From: Atherix ibis
Taxonomy: Eukaryota; Arthropoda; Insecta; Diptera; Athericidae
Assembly (NCBI GenBank): GCA_958298945.1
Contig: OY282610.1
Span: 33,363,667 to 33,427,666 of the forward strand
Direction of reading: 5' to 3'
DNA: 64,000 bases
Made by a program: the position numbers and the translations under genes. Of the stretch, positions 1 through 11,959 are shown in pieces (positions within the stretch are counted from its first letter, which is position 1; the number at the start of each line of letters is the position of its first letter). The notes beneath the pieces were generated by a model. The model did no database searches. It saw nothing but the letters and a program-made list of their open reading frames with translations, and was not told the origin of the DNA.

Positions 1-620
1 ATGGATTTTCTTAGCCCCAGATGCGACAATTTTGTTTGTTGACATACCCACCGAGGTGGAAATGGGCCGCATCCGAAAAGATGATTTTTCGGTAAAAATG
101 CTCATCTTCGGCCAATTGATCTTGAACCCAGAACCGAAAACGCTTCGGATGGTCATGCGGCTTTAGCTGTTGGACTAATTGAACTTTGTAAGCTTTCATA
201 CCGAGGTCAGAGAAGTGTGAGAAATGTTCAATTCCTGATGTTGATGGATGATGACGGACATTTTCAGCAACGGCGGCAATATTCTCGGTCGCACGCACTG
301 TATTAGAGCGGGAACGAGTTGCTTTGGCAACCAACAAACCAGTTTCGCGAACTCGCTTCACGAATTTGTCCACAAGTTGACGTGATGGCATTCGATCTTT
401 TCTCATTTTTTTTTAAAAATTTCTCACAGTTTGGGTTGAAGACTCACCACTATGGAAGTAAGTTATCAATATTTCGCAGTTTTCTTGAAATGTATGGATT
501 ATTATTTCGTAAAATACAGACTTTCAACTAACAATCTGTCAATTAGTGATGACATTTAGTACTCAAGTACTTCAAATAATTGGTGGTTCAAAATGCAACC
601 GCTAGATGGACCACCCTATA
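1..620 (-). mobile_element. Tc1/mariner-type element fragment (GYVNKQN group), cut by window edge
   Basis: The minus strand from 406 down to 11 encodes a transposase middle: a helix-turn-helix-like part (VDKFVKRVRETG), the typical stretch KVQLVQQLKPHDHPKR, then IIFSDAAHFHLGGYVNKQN and RIWG. The first catalytic Asp is in FSDAAHF. A TAA stop at 13-11 follows RIWG where related copies continue, so this copy is broken. The 5' untranslated part and probable inverted terminal repeat lie around 570-620 (it ends ACCACCCTATA). The 3' half is outside the window. Confidence 0.75.
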
Positions 621-754
621 TGTTCCCCCTGCTTGTTGATATGTTCAAGCCATCTGAGCTGACTAATTTTTTTTTTGTTATCTTCAACTATAATTGTATT
701 GTAACAAGAAAAATTTTTCGGGAAATTTTCTTCAGAATAGGAGCTGATGTTATA

Positions 755-2004
755 CGAGGGTCGTTCAATAAGTTCTTAGAAGAAGATGGAAAACAACTGT
801 TTTTTAAAAAAAAAAAATTTTTATTTTTTATCTCCTTTTAGCTCTATACACTTTTCCAACCATTTTTCCAAAATTTTTATCACGTCCAAAAAATAGAATT
901 TCGGAAGTTCTGCAAAATACTCATCCGTTTGAGCAATGACGTCCTCGTTGGAAGTGAACCGTCGTCCGCCAAACCATTTCTTCAGATTGGGGAAAAGAAA
1001 ATAGTCACTCGGGGCCAAATCTGGTGAATAAGCGGAATGCTGCAACAATTCCAGTCTCAATTCCACAATTTTGGCCATGGAAACAGCGCAGGTGTGCACA
1101 CGCGCATTGTCCTGATGCAAGAGGATTTTTTTCTTCTTCAGATGGGGGCGTTTCCCTTTGATTTCCTCGCTCAATCGTTGCAATAACGACGCGTAATACG
1201 CTTCTGTTATTGTTTTTCCTTTTTCCAAGTAGTCGATAAAAATGATGCCCTGCGAATCCCAAAAGACCGTGGCCATCACCTTGCCGGCCGATGGCACAGT
1301 TTTTGCCTTCTTCGGAGCCCGTTCACCCTTGAAAATCCACTGTGATGACTGTCTCTTCGTTTCTGGAGTGTAGTAGTGTATCCAGGTTTCGTCCACAGTG
1401 ACATATCGACGAAGTAATTCGGTGCCAACATAGCCTCAGAGTCCACTACACGATTGTGCTTATTCTCCTCTGCGAGCAAACGCGGCACCCATCTTGCCGA
1501 AATTTTTTTCACAGACAATTTTTCATGCAAAATTGAAGCGACTGTACCTTGTGATATGCCCGTGGCCTCAACTAATTCGCGCACTTTAATTCGCCGATCG
1601 TTCAAAATCAGATCGTGGATTTTGTCGATGATTTCAGTAGTAGACACCTCAACTGGGCGTCCTGAACCATGTTCATCTTTTGTGGATGAACGGCCACGTT
1701 TAAATTCATTCACCCAATTGTAAACCGTCGCAAACACAAGTGCAGATGTGCCATGAAATGCATCCAACTCGGCTTTGATTTCTTTCGGACTTTCAAATGG
1801 AGATGTTTGATGACAGCCCTAAACTCGCTTTTTTCCAGTTTTATGCACAAATAAATGTTGTTAATTTTAGTCGACGATAGAAATTGACCTACGCTATGGA
1901 TCGACAGCTTTCCTGTCGATAATGTTACTTACAAAAAAAAAATCTTTACCGACACTACGAGCGCAATTTCTTGGATTTTCTAAGGACTTATTGGACGACC
2001 CTCG
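755..2004 (-). mobile_element. Mariner (DD34D) copy A, broken
   Basis: Inverted terminal repeats CGAGGGTCGTTCAATAAGT and its complement, flanked by TA at 753-754 and 2005-2006. The minus-strand transposase has the catalytic signature DETW, HQDNAR and SPDLAPSDY with 34 residues between the second and third Asp. Defects: the start ATG reads CTG near 1840, a 7-bp deletion shifts the frame in the N-terminal part (near 1795), and about 19 bp is missing near 1425. It is therefore non-autonomous. The same family has copies at 20659 and 49632. Confidence 0.93.
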
Positions 2005-2389
2005 TATCATAATCAGGAGCTTTTTTTTATTGGAAAAGCGCAGAATAGTAGATTTAATTTCCGAGGGGAAGACTCATAGGAACTGAGAACATAATTAAAT
2101 TATAACCGAAAATTTTCTTATATTAAAACCATTTTGGTAGAAATGATAATAAGTTAAAATTTTATTGAACCCCAAATAGATTTTTGTTGTTTGTTTATTT
2201 TCATATTTAAGTTTTTTTATATTGTTTGTTATTTCCATGCTTTGTTTTCAGGCAAGAATAAATTTTCTTTTTTGTTGTACATTTAATTTATGTTTCAGGT
2301 GGAAATTTTTCTTTAACAACTTTTAAATTAAATACAATTCTATAATTTATATTTTATTGATTGATTATACGATCTTTAGCATTATATAT

Positions 2390-3260
2390 GGAATATGATG
2401 TCGGTCAAATGCCCACCTCTGGCCGCGGCGCAAAGGCTAGCTCTTTTAAGCACATTTTCCATAACAGTTTCGCAGACTTCTGGTATTATTTCAGCATTTT
2501 CGTCTCGAATTTTGTTCTTGAGCATCGAGGTTGTGGTTGATTTGTAAGTGTACATCTATTCCTATAAGTACCCCCATACTAATAAATCGGGAGGGTTCAA
2601 ACCAGGGGATCTTGGGGTACGGTCGATATCAGCACTTTTTAACATTATTCGGCCGGGAAAAATGTCTCTTGAAATTTGCATCGTACCACAAGCTGTGTGT
2701 TATGTGGCACCGTTTTGTTGGAACCACATATTCTGTAGGCATAATTAATCCAATTCGGGCAGGAGAAAGTTTTCCTACATGTCTCGATAATGGTCACCAG
2801 TAACTGTTACAGCATTGCCTCTAGCATCCTCAAAGAAATATGGCCCAATGATGCTGCCGGCCCAAATGCCGCAACATACGAGGGTGTAGTGGTTTTTGGT
2901 GTACCGTTTAAGGGTTTTCAGTGCCCCAATAGTGGCTATTCTGTTTATTTACAAATACGGGTAAAAAATGAAATTTTTTTTTAGAATTTTTAACAGACAT
3001 GACGGATATATTCCCAAATTTCTGTCTCACCGCATCACTCTTTACAGGCGTACGTTAGGTTAATTGTCGCCCAGTTTTCCCTTTACCTCCCCGTGTATGC
3101 ATATTTTCAAAATTATTCAATACACGCTGAATGGTTGACTTGCTTGGCATATGATTAACACCAAAAAAGTCACGTGATTTTCTCTGCCCATGATAATTTT
3201 AATCAAGGGCCTTCCTTCCCACAGGTTCTCGGTTGCTCTGTAATGGGCTAAAAGGAGAGA
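2390..3260 (-). mobile_element. Tc1/mariner-type transposase relic (GYVNKQN group)
   Basis: On the minus strand, with several frame changes: an N-terminal piece near 3170-3080 (MPSKSTIQRVLNNFEN), the second catalytic region near 2730-2690 (CGSNKTVPHNT and an alternative frame resembling WFQQNGAT), a segment near 2610 like the SP(D)LNPPDLLVWGYL motif, and a C-terminal end near 2500-2390 reading CAAARGGHLTDIIFH. The order of motifs fits one decayed element. No terminal repeats were identified. Confidence 0.6.
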
Positions 3261-3369
3261 TCCTCATCATAGAAAAAGAGGCACTCTAAATATATTGTAT
3301 TTTGACCGTGGAGTGGCATAGGGCTGTTAGGCTAGGTCAAAGAGAACATTTCCATCTAAGGCTCTCCCA

Positions 3370-3665
3370 ACCCAACCAGGTCGTCGGTCGGCTTCATTCA
3401 TTTTCTTTCTTTTTCTTCTCCTCTTTCTTTTATTTTTTTATGGTTTCCTTTGGGACTCTTTCTTTTTTTATTCTTTTTCTTTCTTTTTATTTTTATTTTG
3501 TTCTTGAAAAAAAAATTAATTATTTTTTATTTTTCTGATGTTTTTCGCCTATTCATTTTTTTTTATTTTCGCGACTTTTTACCTTTTCTCTCATTTCATA
3601 TTCCTCTCCCTTGTTGAGTTTTTTTTTCAAAGCTTTTCTTTTAATTTTTTTTAAATAATTTTTTA
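3370..3665. repeat. Pyrimidine-rich low-complexity tract
   Basis: Dominated by TTTCTTTT and TTTTTATT runs on the plus strand, with no coding signal. Confidence 0.7.
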
Positions 3666-3739
3666 TTAACATCGTTAACTATTTGAAACCTACAAGTTCC
3701 AGTAACTGACGTTCTTTTTGAAGTTAACAAACTGGCTTT

Positions 3740-4670
3740 GGTTTTATTAATTTTTAAGCTTGACGGAATGGCACATTTCCGTTATGACTGTGGCATTCCG
3801 TAGAATAAGATCAAAATCATCTGTAGAACCAAGGATCTGGCCAGACCATGTACTAGCGAGATTTATCCGCCAACGATTTCTGTAGACAAATCTTTCGCTG
3901 ACCGTGCACATCCCAAATATCCTTCGGCCGCGTCTATAGATCACCTATTCGTTTTATTTATTATAACACTTCACAATGGATGAGTTTTTTTAAGATATTG
4001 GAAAGTCGCTCATCAAGAGAAATAGATCAGCAGACACAGACAATGACAGCTAGAACTCAGATGACAGCTATACCACCATCGATTAAAATAGCAATAGTTA
4101 ATAAAAAATAAAAACTTGTTCAATTCAATTTTTATTGTAGTGCCATAACATCAAATATTGGAGATTATTTCAATCGGTAAACTAAAGGCAAAGGCAAAGT
4201 CCCGTCAGCAGAAAAGTGAACAGAAAAATCAGAACAAAAGCAAGCCAGGCAAAAGTGCAGCACGAATAGAAATGGTAGACAACCGATAGAATCAGCAAAA
4301 TTGTATGCTCACTTAATGCTTAAATTGATGTTAATTTTCGTTTTCGTTGTCGTTTAGATTGTTGATGCGTTTGTGATGCGAAACAAAAATCAAATATATT
4401 CAAAAGAATTCTGAGATATTTACAGATGAAATAGCGAATCAGTGGAAAGGTGCAGATCGTTTACTGTCAACATTTTGCAGTCAGCAGAAGTAAATCTGCA
4501 GATGTGCGCAGATGTATGCTGACGACTTTGGAACAGTTTCAGCAGACAAATCTATGCACTACCAAGATTTTTCGATGTGTGCAAGCGGTTGTCTATAATT
4601 CTTCTGCTTAAGTCTGCATACATTTTCTGTGACGTCGCCAATTTCTTCTGGCCGTGTATTACCTACTTAA
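3740..4670. other. Unassigned stretch, possibly a decayed MITE
   Basis: No gene seen. Sequences near 4285 (AGACAACCGATAGAATC) and 4590 (complement of a similar stretch) are weakly inverted relative to each other, and words such as CAGCAGA recur throughout 4030-4570. This could be a small non-autonomous element, but no clean ends or target duplication were found. Confidence 0.3.
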
Positions 4671-4779
4671 GACTGAATAGGAGAAACTGTCAAAAGATGT
4701 GTTGAAGTCATATTTGAACTTACTGCAAAAAAAGTAATCAACTAAGAACAAAAGTGCAGAGACAATAACATTGTTTGTT

Positions 4780-5520
4780 TTGTGCCAGAGGCCAGTTCAC
4801 AGCGCCACGACCATAAGGCCATTTGGCGACTTCATCGTCTGTGTGGGAAGTTATCTGAGAGACACTGGTCTGTGGTTTGTAATATGGAATATTGAGAATT
4901 TTTTTATATTTTGTGAAGCAGATTAGTTTGTTGTAGAAGTTTAAATAGGGGAGACTAGGGAATGGAGTTCTCAGATCCAGAAGCTACACAATGAGAGCAA
5001 TCCTGCTCGCCAAGTAATTCTTGGTTATCTGGCATTCATGTAGAATATGGACGATAGTGAAATGGATGCCACAGGATTGGCATAAGAGACGATTGGTGTT
5101 AGCAAAAAGGAAGTTATGAGTAAGAGCTGTGTGTCCAATGAATCGATAAAAATATGTCGCTATTGGTCCAGTCATCGTGTCTACGGATACCTCATAGTGT
5201 TAGCTGCCATTCTGTTAATATGCGAGGCAGATTGGGAATGACTGTGATCATTGGTCGACGGAGTCTTTCTCCAGCCAACTTGTCAGCATTTTCATTGACC
5301 ACAATTCTTACATACACTGGCAGCTATTGCAACTCGACACTCCTATTGCTAAGTAGGCTATGACGAATTGCGCTAAGTACTGGGTCACTCGATAGGCCAC
5401 AATGTTGCTAAAAATAATAACGCTCTGTTGGCTGAGAATATTGGTCGCAATTTCAATTGCTGTTTTGATGGCCCACAGCTCCCCGTAATATAGAGCTGCC
5501 CTATAAGGGAAAATTTCACA
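4780..5520 (-). mobile_element. LINE 3' end relic (RNase H and Cys/His C-terminus)
   Basis: On the minus strand from about 5515: an RNase H-like start (ALYYGELWAIKTAIEIA, then IIFSN at the second acidic position), stops and frameshifts, then RFIGHTALTHNFLFANTNRL and LCQSCGIHFTIVHILHEC, the Cys-x2-Cys...His...Cys region typical of I/R1/LOA-type LINE ORF2 ends. The 3' UTR follows down to 4780 and ends in an ACAAACAA-like tail. A second copy at 18574-18987 aligns with this end. Confidence 0.75.
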
Positions 5521-5984
5521 ACATAAGAAACAGTTACAATAAAAATCGTCCTGAATTTCAGTTTTAAATTAAAAATTAACTCCCCCTAAAAAAAACCCCC
5601 TTAATAATCCAAGATGAATAACCAATGAACAAACGCAATTACGAAATTGCGAATATGTGGTTTCGTGTGCCTGTGATTGATGGCCATTAGATGCCGAAAT
5701 AATCTCGAAGTTTAAAGCAAATCCAAAGTAAATTCTGAATAATCGACACTGTATTTTTTTACAAATTAAAAATTTAAAAAGAAATTTGAATTAAAATTGG
5801 TCAAAGAATTTTTCTTAAATAAAATATTTTCATTGAAGTTATTCTTTATACATAGAAGGGGTAAGGAAAATGAATATTTGTGGACGTTGCAACTCTATGA
5901 CTGCTGGCACAATGGTGGACACTTTTAAATATATTAAACAAAACGCAAATTTAAATTTTATTTAATTCTTTTTTTATTCAATAA

Positions 5985-6045
5985 TTGTTTATTATTATTA
6001 TTAATAATATTATTATTATTATTATTATTTTTGAATAAATTTTGT
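5985..6045. repeat. (TTA)n microsatellite
   Basis: Runs of TTATTATTA interrupted by AATAATAT. Confidence 0.85.
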
Positions 6046-6889
6046 CATTTTAATTTTTCTTTATTCATTTTATTTTCACAATAATTTTATCTTATATCTA
6101 AAACTAATTAAAAAATAATATAAAATATACACGTACTATAAAGTATGCAATAGGGAAAAAAATTAAATCAAATAAAACATTTTATACGGTTTCAGTTGTT
6201 GTTCTTTTTTCTTTTCTCTTTAAATATTTATATAATTATATCAATTTTTTATTTTTCTTAATTAATTATTATCTTACGATTATCAGCATTACATTAAAAA
6301 AATTCAAATATTTATAATTCGTATGCGTGAATATTTATATATATTTTAATGTATGTATTTATGAATTTTTTATATAAAAAATTTAAAAAAAAAAAAAACT
6401 AAAAATAGATTCACATCATTTAAATAAACGAATAGTTTCGAAATCTTTTATTTCTCGCAATTTCTTCAAAATTGAAGATTTTTTAACAATATTTTCTCTG
6501 AATACATTAAACGTGAATGATTCTTTTACGAAAAATTCAAGTAAAATAGTTACATCTGTAAAAAAAAATTTTATAAAATACGAGTATCTTAGAACAAAAA
6601 GAAAAACTTAAAAATAAATTAAAGCACAGGCACAAAAATTTAAATGAAAATATGAATTTTTTCTTTATTATATTTACAATATATCCTGTCAGAATGTAAT
6701 TAGTTTAATTGGGGTTTATTTTGTTGTTGTTGTTATATTGAGTTTATTTATTTTAAAAGGATTTGAGATTATTTCATAAAATAAAGTGTACACTATTTTT
6801 TTTTGAATGAGATTTTCCATATTATATGTCTTCCAGAATTTTTCTTATTTAATTAAAGTGTCTCGTTGCAATGGTGCTTATGTAATATC

Positions 6890-7690
6890 TCTTCTTAAAT
6901 GAATATCTTCTCCTTATTCGATTCTGAATTAAAATAAATAGTATTTTATAGGTTTCTTGAATAAAATTATTTTCTACTGAGAGTTTTTCCTAAACAAAAA
7001 AAAAAGAAAATTATAAAAATTTTCAAAAGTTTTGAATTTGAATTTTAGTCAACGTAACATATAATGTTCAAAATCGAAATAATTTATTCTAGAGAATTTC
7101 TAATCTGTTGCCACTAATAACATAGCTGAAAAAAGCATAAATCAAAATCGTTATTAAAAATACTTTTATCCAGACGCATATGAAAGTATCTTATACCATT
7201 TTTTAGCAAGTTTAAAAAAAAAAAAATTAAAAAATTTCATCAAAAATAAACTAATTTATTAGTTTCGCTTAAACAGGACTTTATACTGTGCTGTCTTTTA
7301 AATTGAATATTAAAATTTTCATAAATAACATTTTCGAGATTTGGTCATTCCGATTGTACAATTTAACGCCATTTAACGTTTTACTTGTCAGAATATATAA
7401 AAAAAAATTCTCAAACTTAAGAGCATTTCTAAACTAAGAACCGTCAAGTTATGGCCGAAATCCAGTCCGAAAATGTCATCAAAAATTATCTCAAAAAGAT
7501 CAAGTCCTGAAAGAAATCTCGTGGCGGTCATTTGCATAATATTATATTTTATATATTATGACAAGATAAAATCAACATAATATATATATTATAAAAAAAA
7601 CTATTAATTTGAAATATAATTAATTTCAATTTATTTTCAGCGATGCAAATTGGATAGCGTTCTATACTGTCATGACAGATAAAAGATTTA
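6890..7690 (+). mobile_element. Dispersed repeat, copy 1 (partner at 48590-49310)
   Basis: Shares long colinear similarity with 48590-49310: TTTCTACTGAGA...TTTTTCCTAAACAAA, then GAAAAAAG-CATAAATCAAAATC, CCAGACGCATATGAAAGT, CGAGATTTGGT and AATCAAAAGATCAAGTCCTG-like segments in the same order. The end (AGCGATGCAAATTGGATA near 7640) resembles the terminal motif of the GYVNKQN-group elements. No intact coding part. Confidence 0.65.
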
Positions 7691-7734
7691 ATTATTGAAC
7701 ATATAAAAATTAAAATAATAACTAAAACAAAAAA

Positions 7735-7805
7735 TTATAATAATAATATTTATAAGAATAATAATAATAATAATAATAAATAATAATAATAATAAAAATT
7801 ATTAG
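7735..7805. repeat. (AAT)n microsatellite
   Basis: AATAATAATAATAATAA interrupted by single changes. Confidence 0.85.
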
Positions 7806-7896
7806 CAAACAAGAAGAGAAATCTGAAATTTATTATGAACTTTTTCAAGTATTTTCTTTATATTCTTTTTTTTTTTTTTTAGCTTTGTGATCTGCT

Positions 7897-7975
7897 CACA
7901 CACACATACATATACACATATACATTAGCACATATTATGAATAAATGTTGCTTTATATATATATATATGTGAGTT
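7897..7975. repeat. CA/TA dinucleotide-rich tract
   Basis: CACACACACATACATATACACATATACAT followed by a short (TA)n run, split by AT-rich spacer. Confidence 0.75.
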
Positions 7976-9814
7976 GTGCATCTTTGGTTTTTGTAAATAT
8001 ATTTAAAATTTCATCTAGTTAACAGGATCTCCGAAAACTCTACACAACAGCATCAAAAGAACTTTAATGACATGCCCCAGGATTTTTGATAGTCCATTTG
8101 GTTTTTTCTAAATATTTTCAATAAATACTTTATCGTTTAGATATAATTTAATCCAGTTCAATATTATTATTATTAATTATTCTTATATCTATCGTTATTA
8201 TCCTTGTTATTATTATTTTAATTTCTATTTAATTATTTATATTATTTTATTACAATTTCATTACTAATCAATTATACGACGATGAAATTTTTTTTAAAAT
8301 TTCGTTATAAAAATTTCAATTCTGTATATTTACAATTATAAATTTGGTTTTTTTTTTTTTTTATGCAATATTATTTTATTAACTTATATACTATCATGTT
8401 TTCTGGTTCAGTTAATTTTCTAGTCGAATTTTGAGCATATATTGGGAAGAATTTCTTTTCTTTGTTTTTTTTTTTTTTTTTTAAATCAATATAATTTTTT
8501 GAAAATAAACTTCATTTTATTTTTTTCTATTTTATAAATCAATTTTTTTATTATTAAAAAAATTTCAACGAAATTTTTTTCAATCTCTTTGAAAAGTTTC
8601 TTTAAAAAATGTTTTTTTTTTATATTTTATTTCCTTTTTAATTTTATTTTAATAGATAAGTTCTAAAATTTATTTAATAACAATTGATTTCATAATAAGT
8701 ATTAAAAAATATAGGCTTTTATTTGAAAATAATTTTAGGCTCTAAGACGGACTATATTTTCTATTGCCTTTTTAAGGAAACTATATACGATTTTAAAGAA
8801 AGAAAAAAATTCACCTAATAAAAGTGGTTTTTCTTTTCATTTATATTAAATTTTTTTTAAACGATAATTCTTTTATTACTATTTAAATAAAGATATTGAG
8901 AAAAAATTGCCATTATCCTTTTGCGATTTTCTCTTAGATTTACATGAGTTTTTAAAAAAATGTTGAAAAAAAAAATTATCATTTCAAATTTTCTTATAGA
9001 TGAAAATAATTGAAAAACTTTTAATATTTTTATAAATATTATTTGCTGAACTCTTTTACAATAGTTTAAGCAAAAAAAAAAAAGGATTTTGATTAAAAAT
9101 CATTTTAAATTTGAGCACAAATTATGAGTACTAAAAATTAATATGTTGGTTTTTTTTTTTAAATGACCAAAATACAAAAAAAAAAAAATTAAATGAACAA
9201 TTTCTTTTCTAACAATAACTAACTAACTATACAAAAAATTTCCATCCAAATTAAATTTGTTCTCTCTTATATTATAATACCAACAGAGATAATTTTCCAA
9301 ATGACTTGTCGAATTTTAAATTAACAATACTTTCTAAATTAAATAACAAACAATTCATACCCTGAAAATCCTTAAGCTTTATTTATTTAAAAAAAAAATA
9401 ATTAAAAAAATTTGTTTATAAATTCCCTCAAATCTATTCCATTAAGTTTTTTTTTCTTATTTAGTTTTAACAAAAATCTAATTGAAAATATTTTTTTTTA
9501 AGTTTTAATTCTTCTTTTTTTTTAAGTTGAAAAAAAAAATCCCCTAAAAACCTAATTTGGTTTTTATTAAGAATTTTTACACATTACAATCTGTTCATGC
9601 ATCTTCCTTCGTTTGAAAAAATATCCTATGAACGTGGTATAGATTTAATTATTGACATTTTTTAAAAAAGAGGTTGGGTTTTTTTTCTCGATAGATTTGT
9701 GATTATTTAAGATTCTTTACTCATTTTATATAATTTGTTTAAATTCTACCTGTTTTTTACGTCTAACACGAAAAATATAACTGAGAATTATATATTCGGA
9801 TGATATTTTTGCTG

Positions 9815-9910
9815 TATGCTTTGCTATGTTTTTATTTTTGACAGATCACACGTGGCACATGACATGTGTCAAAGTCAAACATACTCAGTTAGCATTGCCA
9901 CTTCATCCTA
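9815..9910 (+). mobile_element. Fragment sharing the 5' end of the 11.24-11.81 kb element
   Basis: ATGTTTTTATTTTTGACAG, then TCACACGTGGCACATGACATG and TGTCAAAGTCAAA...TTAGCATTGCCA match 11271-11370 in order. It is truncated after about 9905, where similarity stops. Confidence 0.6.
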
Positions 9911-10189
9911 AAAAGACTTCAGAATGTCAGAATAACGCTTATAAATTATTAAATTTTATTATATTAAAAGAAAAGGTCCATCCGTCGCAGTTCAGTTTTC
10001 ACAGTACTAGCCGTGCTCAAAAGCTTACATATGTGTATGTCTAGATGCACACCATGCTGCGTAGTGCAATGTTTGAAATAAAAAATGAATTTATGAATAG
10101 GAATTAAATTTGAGGATTCGAGTAGGGATGTTATAAAGTACGAAGGAACATTTTTTCAAAGACTTATTGGTTTGTAGAAAATGGGACAG

Positions 10190-10990
10190 TTTATTGGTTT
10201 ATTGGGCTTAGGGATATTTAAATTTCCAGAGGATTTGAAAACATGTTATTTAAAGTATAAAGTTATATAGTGTAGCAAGGAAGGCTATTATTATTTTAGG
10301 GACTCTTTTAAGTATAATGTGATCAGATCATATCCGGGAGCATTGTATTTAGTAACTATTTTTGGAATAGGCAAAATAGTCAATTCTGTCTGAATTTGTT
10401 TTGTACAGTATTTCTTCATACAAAATAAACTTTTCTTCAAGTTCAACTCCATTGGTATAGATGGGTTTTCAGTACTGCGTTGTATATTAGCGATTAAGTA
10501 TTTATCTATAGTTGAGATTGTTTGCATCATCGGCTAAGTTTCAGTCTTTTCAGATAAATTGTTTGTCAATGTAAATTTACTTTAGATTTTTTAGAAATGA
10601 TATTATCTCATTTACCTTAAATCTCTATCTCGTAAGACAATCTAGAACTTTGATAATGTAAGAATATGAACAGTATACTATAAATACTATATAGTATAGG
10701 ACCAAGGATGCTACCTTGTTGAACACCTTCTTTAATTAGGGAAATATTGGTAGTTTTATTATTTTTATTAATCTAAAAATAACGATTCGATAGATGAGAT
10801 TTAACTATAAGCTTAGTAAATAGGTAAAATAATGCTTTTGTTGGAATATTGAATTCGATATGTAAACTGATAATCAGTAATAATATTGAAGGATTCTAAA
10901 TTAGAACAGAGAATAAATTTCGAAAAATTTACTTAATAATGGGAGTAGACTAATGCGTCTATAAGAAAATATTACATGTATTGGTTTTTT
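10190..10990 (-). mobile_element. Jockey-type LINE relic in two permuted pieces
   Basis: The minus strand of 10190-10530 includes NAPGYDLI and matches the 29280-29600 part of the longer LINE. 10540-10990 includes EGVQQGSILGPILY (RT motif C neighbourhood) and matches about 28600-29290. On the minus strand the second piece comes before the first, opposite to the order in the longer element, so these are two fragments or one rearranged fragment. Both are full of stops. Confidence 0.65.
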
Positions 10991-11236
10991 AGTACTGAAT
11001 GTCACTTTTATAGAAGGAACTTTTCAAAAGGAAGGGTTGAGCGAATATTACTGAAATTATTTGTTATTAATTCAAGAGCTTTTTCGAATGATAATTAATT
11101 GAAAACTAATAAAAAAAGAAGGAAAACCAGACAACAAAGATAAATAATAAATTGTTAAAGCCTATAAAAATATACTTCTTCGGTTACTCGTAGCACTAAC
11201 TGAGCTAGAAAGTTTTATAATACTACGAGTATTATT

Positions 11237-11810
11237 ATTGGGTTATCGGAAAAGTTAGTACGTATTTGTTCTATGTTTATATGTGGAAACTAAGTATTTT
11301 TAATAGATCAAGCGTGACACATGACGTGTGTCAAAGTCAAAAGTGCTTAGCTAGCATTGCCATTTCATCATGGAAAGAATTACACTCGAACAACACTTAC
11401 GACATGTGGTTTCAAAAAATACGGTGTTACATGCCACACAACACGTGACACAATGGACATATTGAGAGATGAGTTCGATGAGCAAAGTTAGTCACCTAGA
11501 TCGTGCGATTTGACGCCTCCAGACTATTTTTGAGGGGGCTACACTAAGTCACTCGTCCATGCCGGTAAACCAGCGTCACTTGCAGTCTTAAAAGACAACA
11601 TAACACGTGTTATTAGCGAGATACCAGTCGAGATACTCGAAAACGTGGTTCACAATTAGACTTCTTGTATGGATTACTTAAAACGTGGTTATTAAAAACT
11701 AAATGGTAATCATTAGTTCGTCGAATTTTATACAATACATTTTCGCAATTTTTTTGTATTCCTTTGGACATTTTAAAACCACTAGTTATAGTGGCAGCGA
11801 TTCATCCCTT
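11237..11810 (+). mobile_element. Internally deleted Tc1/mariner-type element
   Basis: Begins TTATCGGAAAAGTTAGTACG, carries a short leader, then jumps to the catalytic-core end: TTACGACATGTGGTTTCAAA (DMWFQ), TGCCACACAACACGTGACAC (CHTTRDT), then in shifting frames DEFDE, DLTPPDYF and the C-terminal end near 11690. The N-terminal half is missing, giving a MITE-like derivative. The right end is not precisely defined. Confidence 0.6.
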
Positions 11811-11959
11811 TTGGTTACACATCATACTGCTTGTGTCTAAGAAATAATAATGGTTTTGAAGGAGAAACTGGAGTAAAAAAGAATTTTGAAAAATGTCACC
11901 AATATGGAATATTTGCAATAATCGTGAGCTTACTGGGTGTTATGTTAACAAATATCGAT

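Larger units (their letters stand above)
5525..9815. other. AT-rich intergenic stretch
   Basis: No gene seen. It contains simple repeats and the dispersed repeat copy listed separately at 6890-7690. Long T and A runs break all reading frames. It lies downstream of the Arl4 3' end. Confidence 0.6.

Noticed and set aside
1454..1723. Plus-strand frame conserved between mariner copies A and B (also 21353-21622)
   Set aside because: It is the antisense shadow of the mariner transposase. The conservation comes from the shared element.
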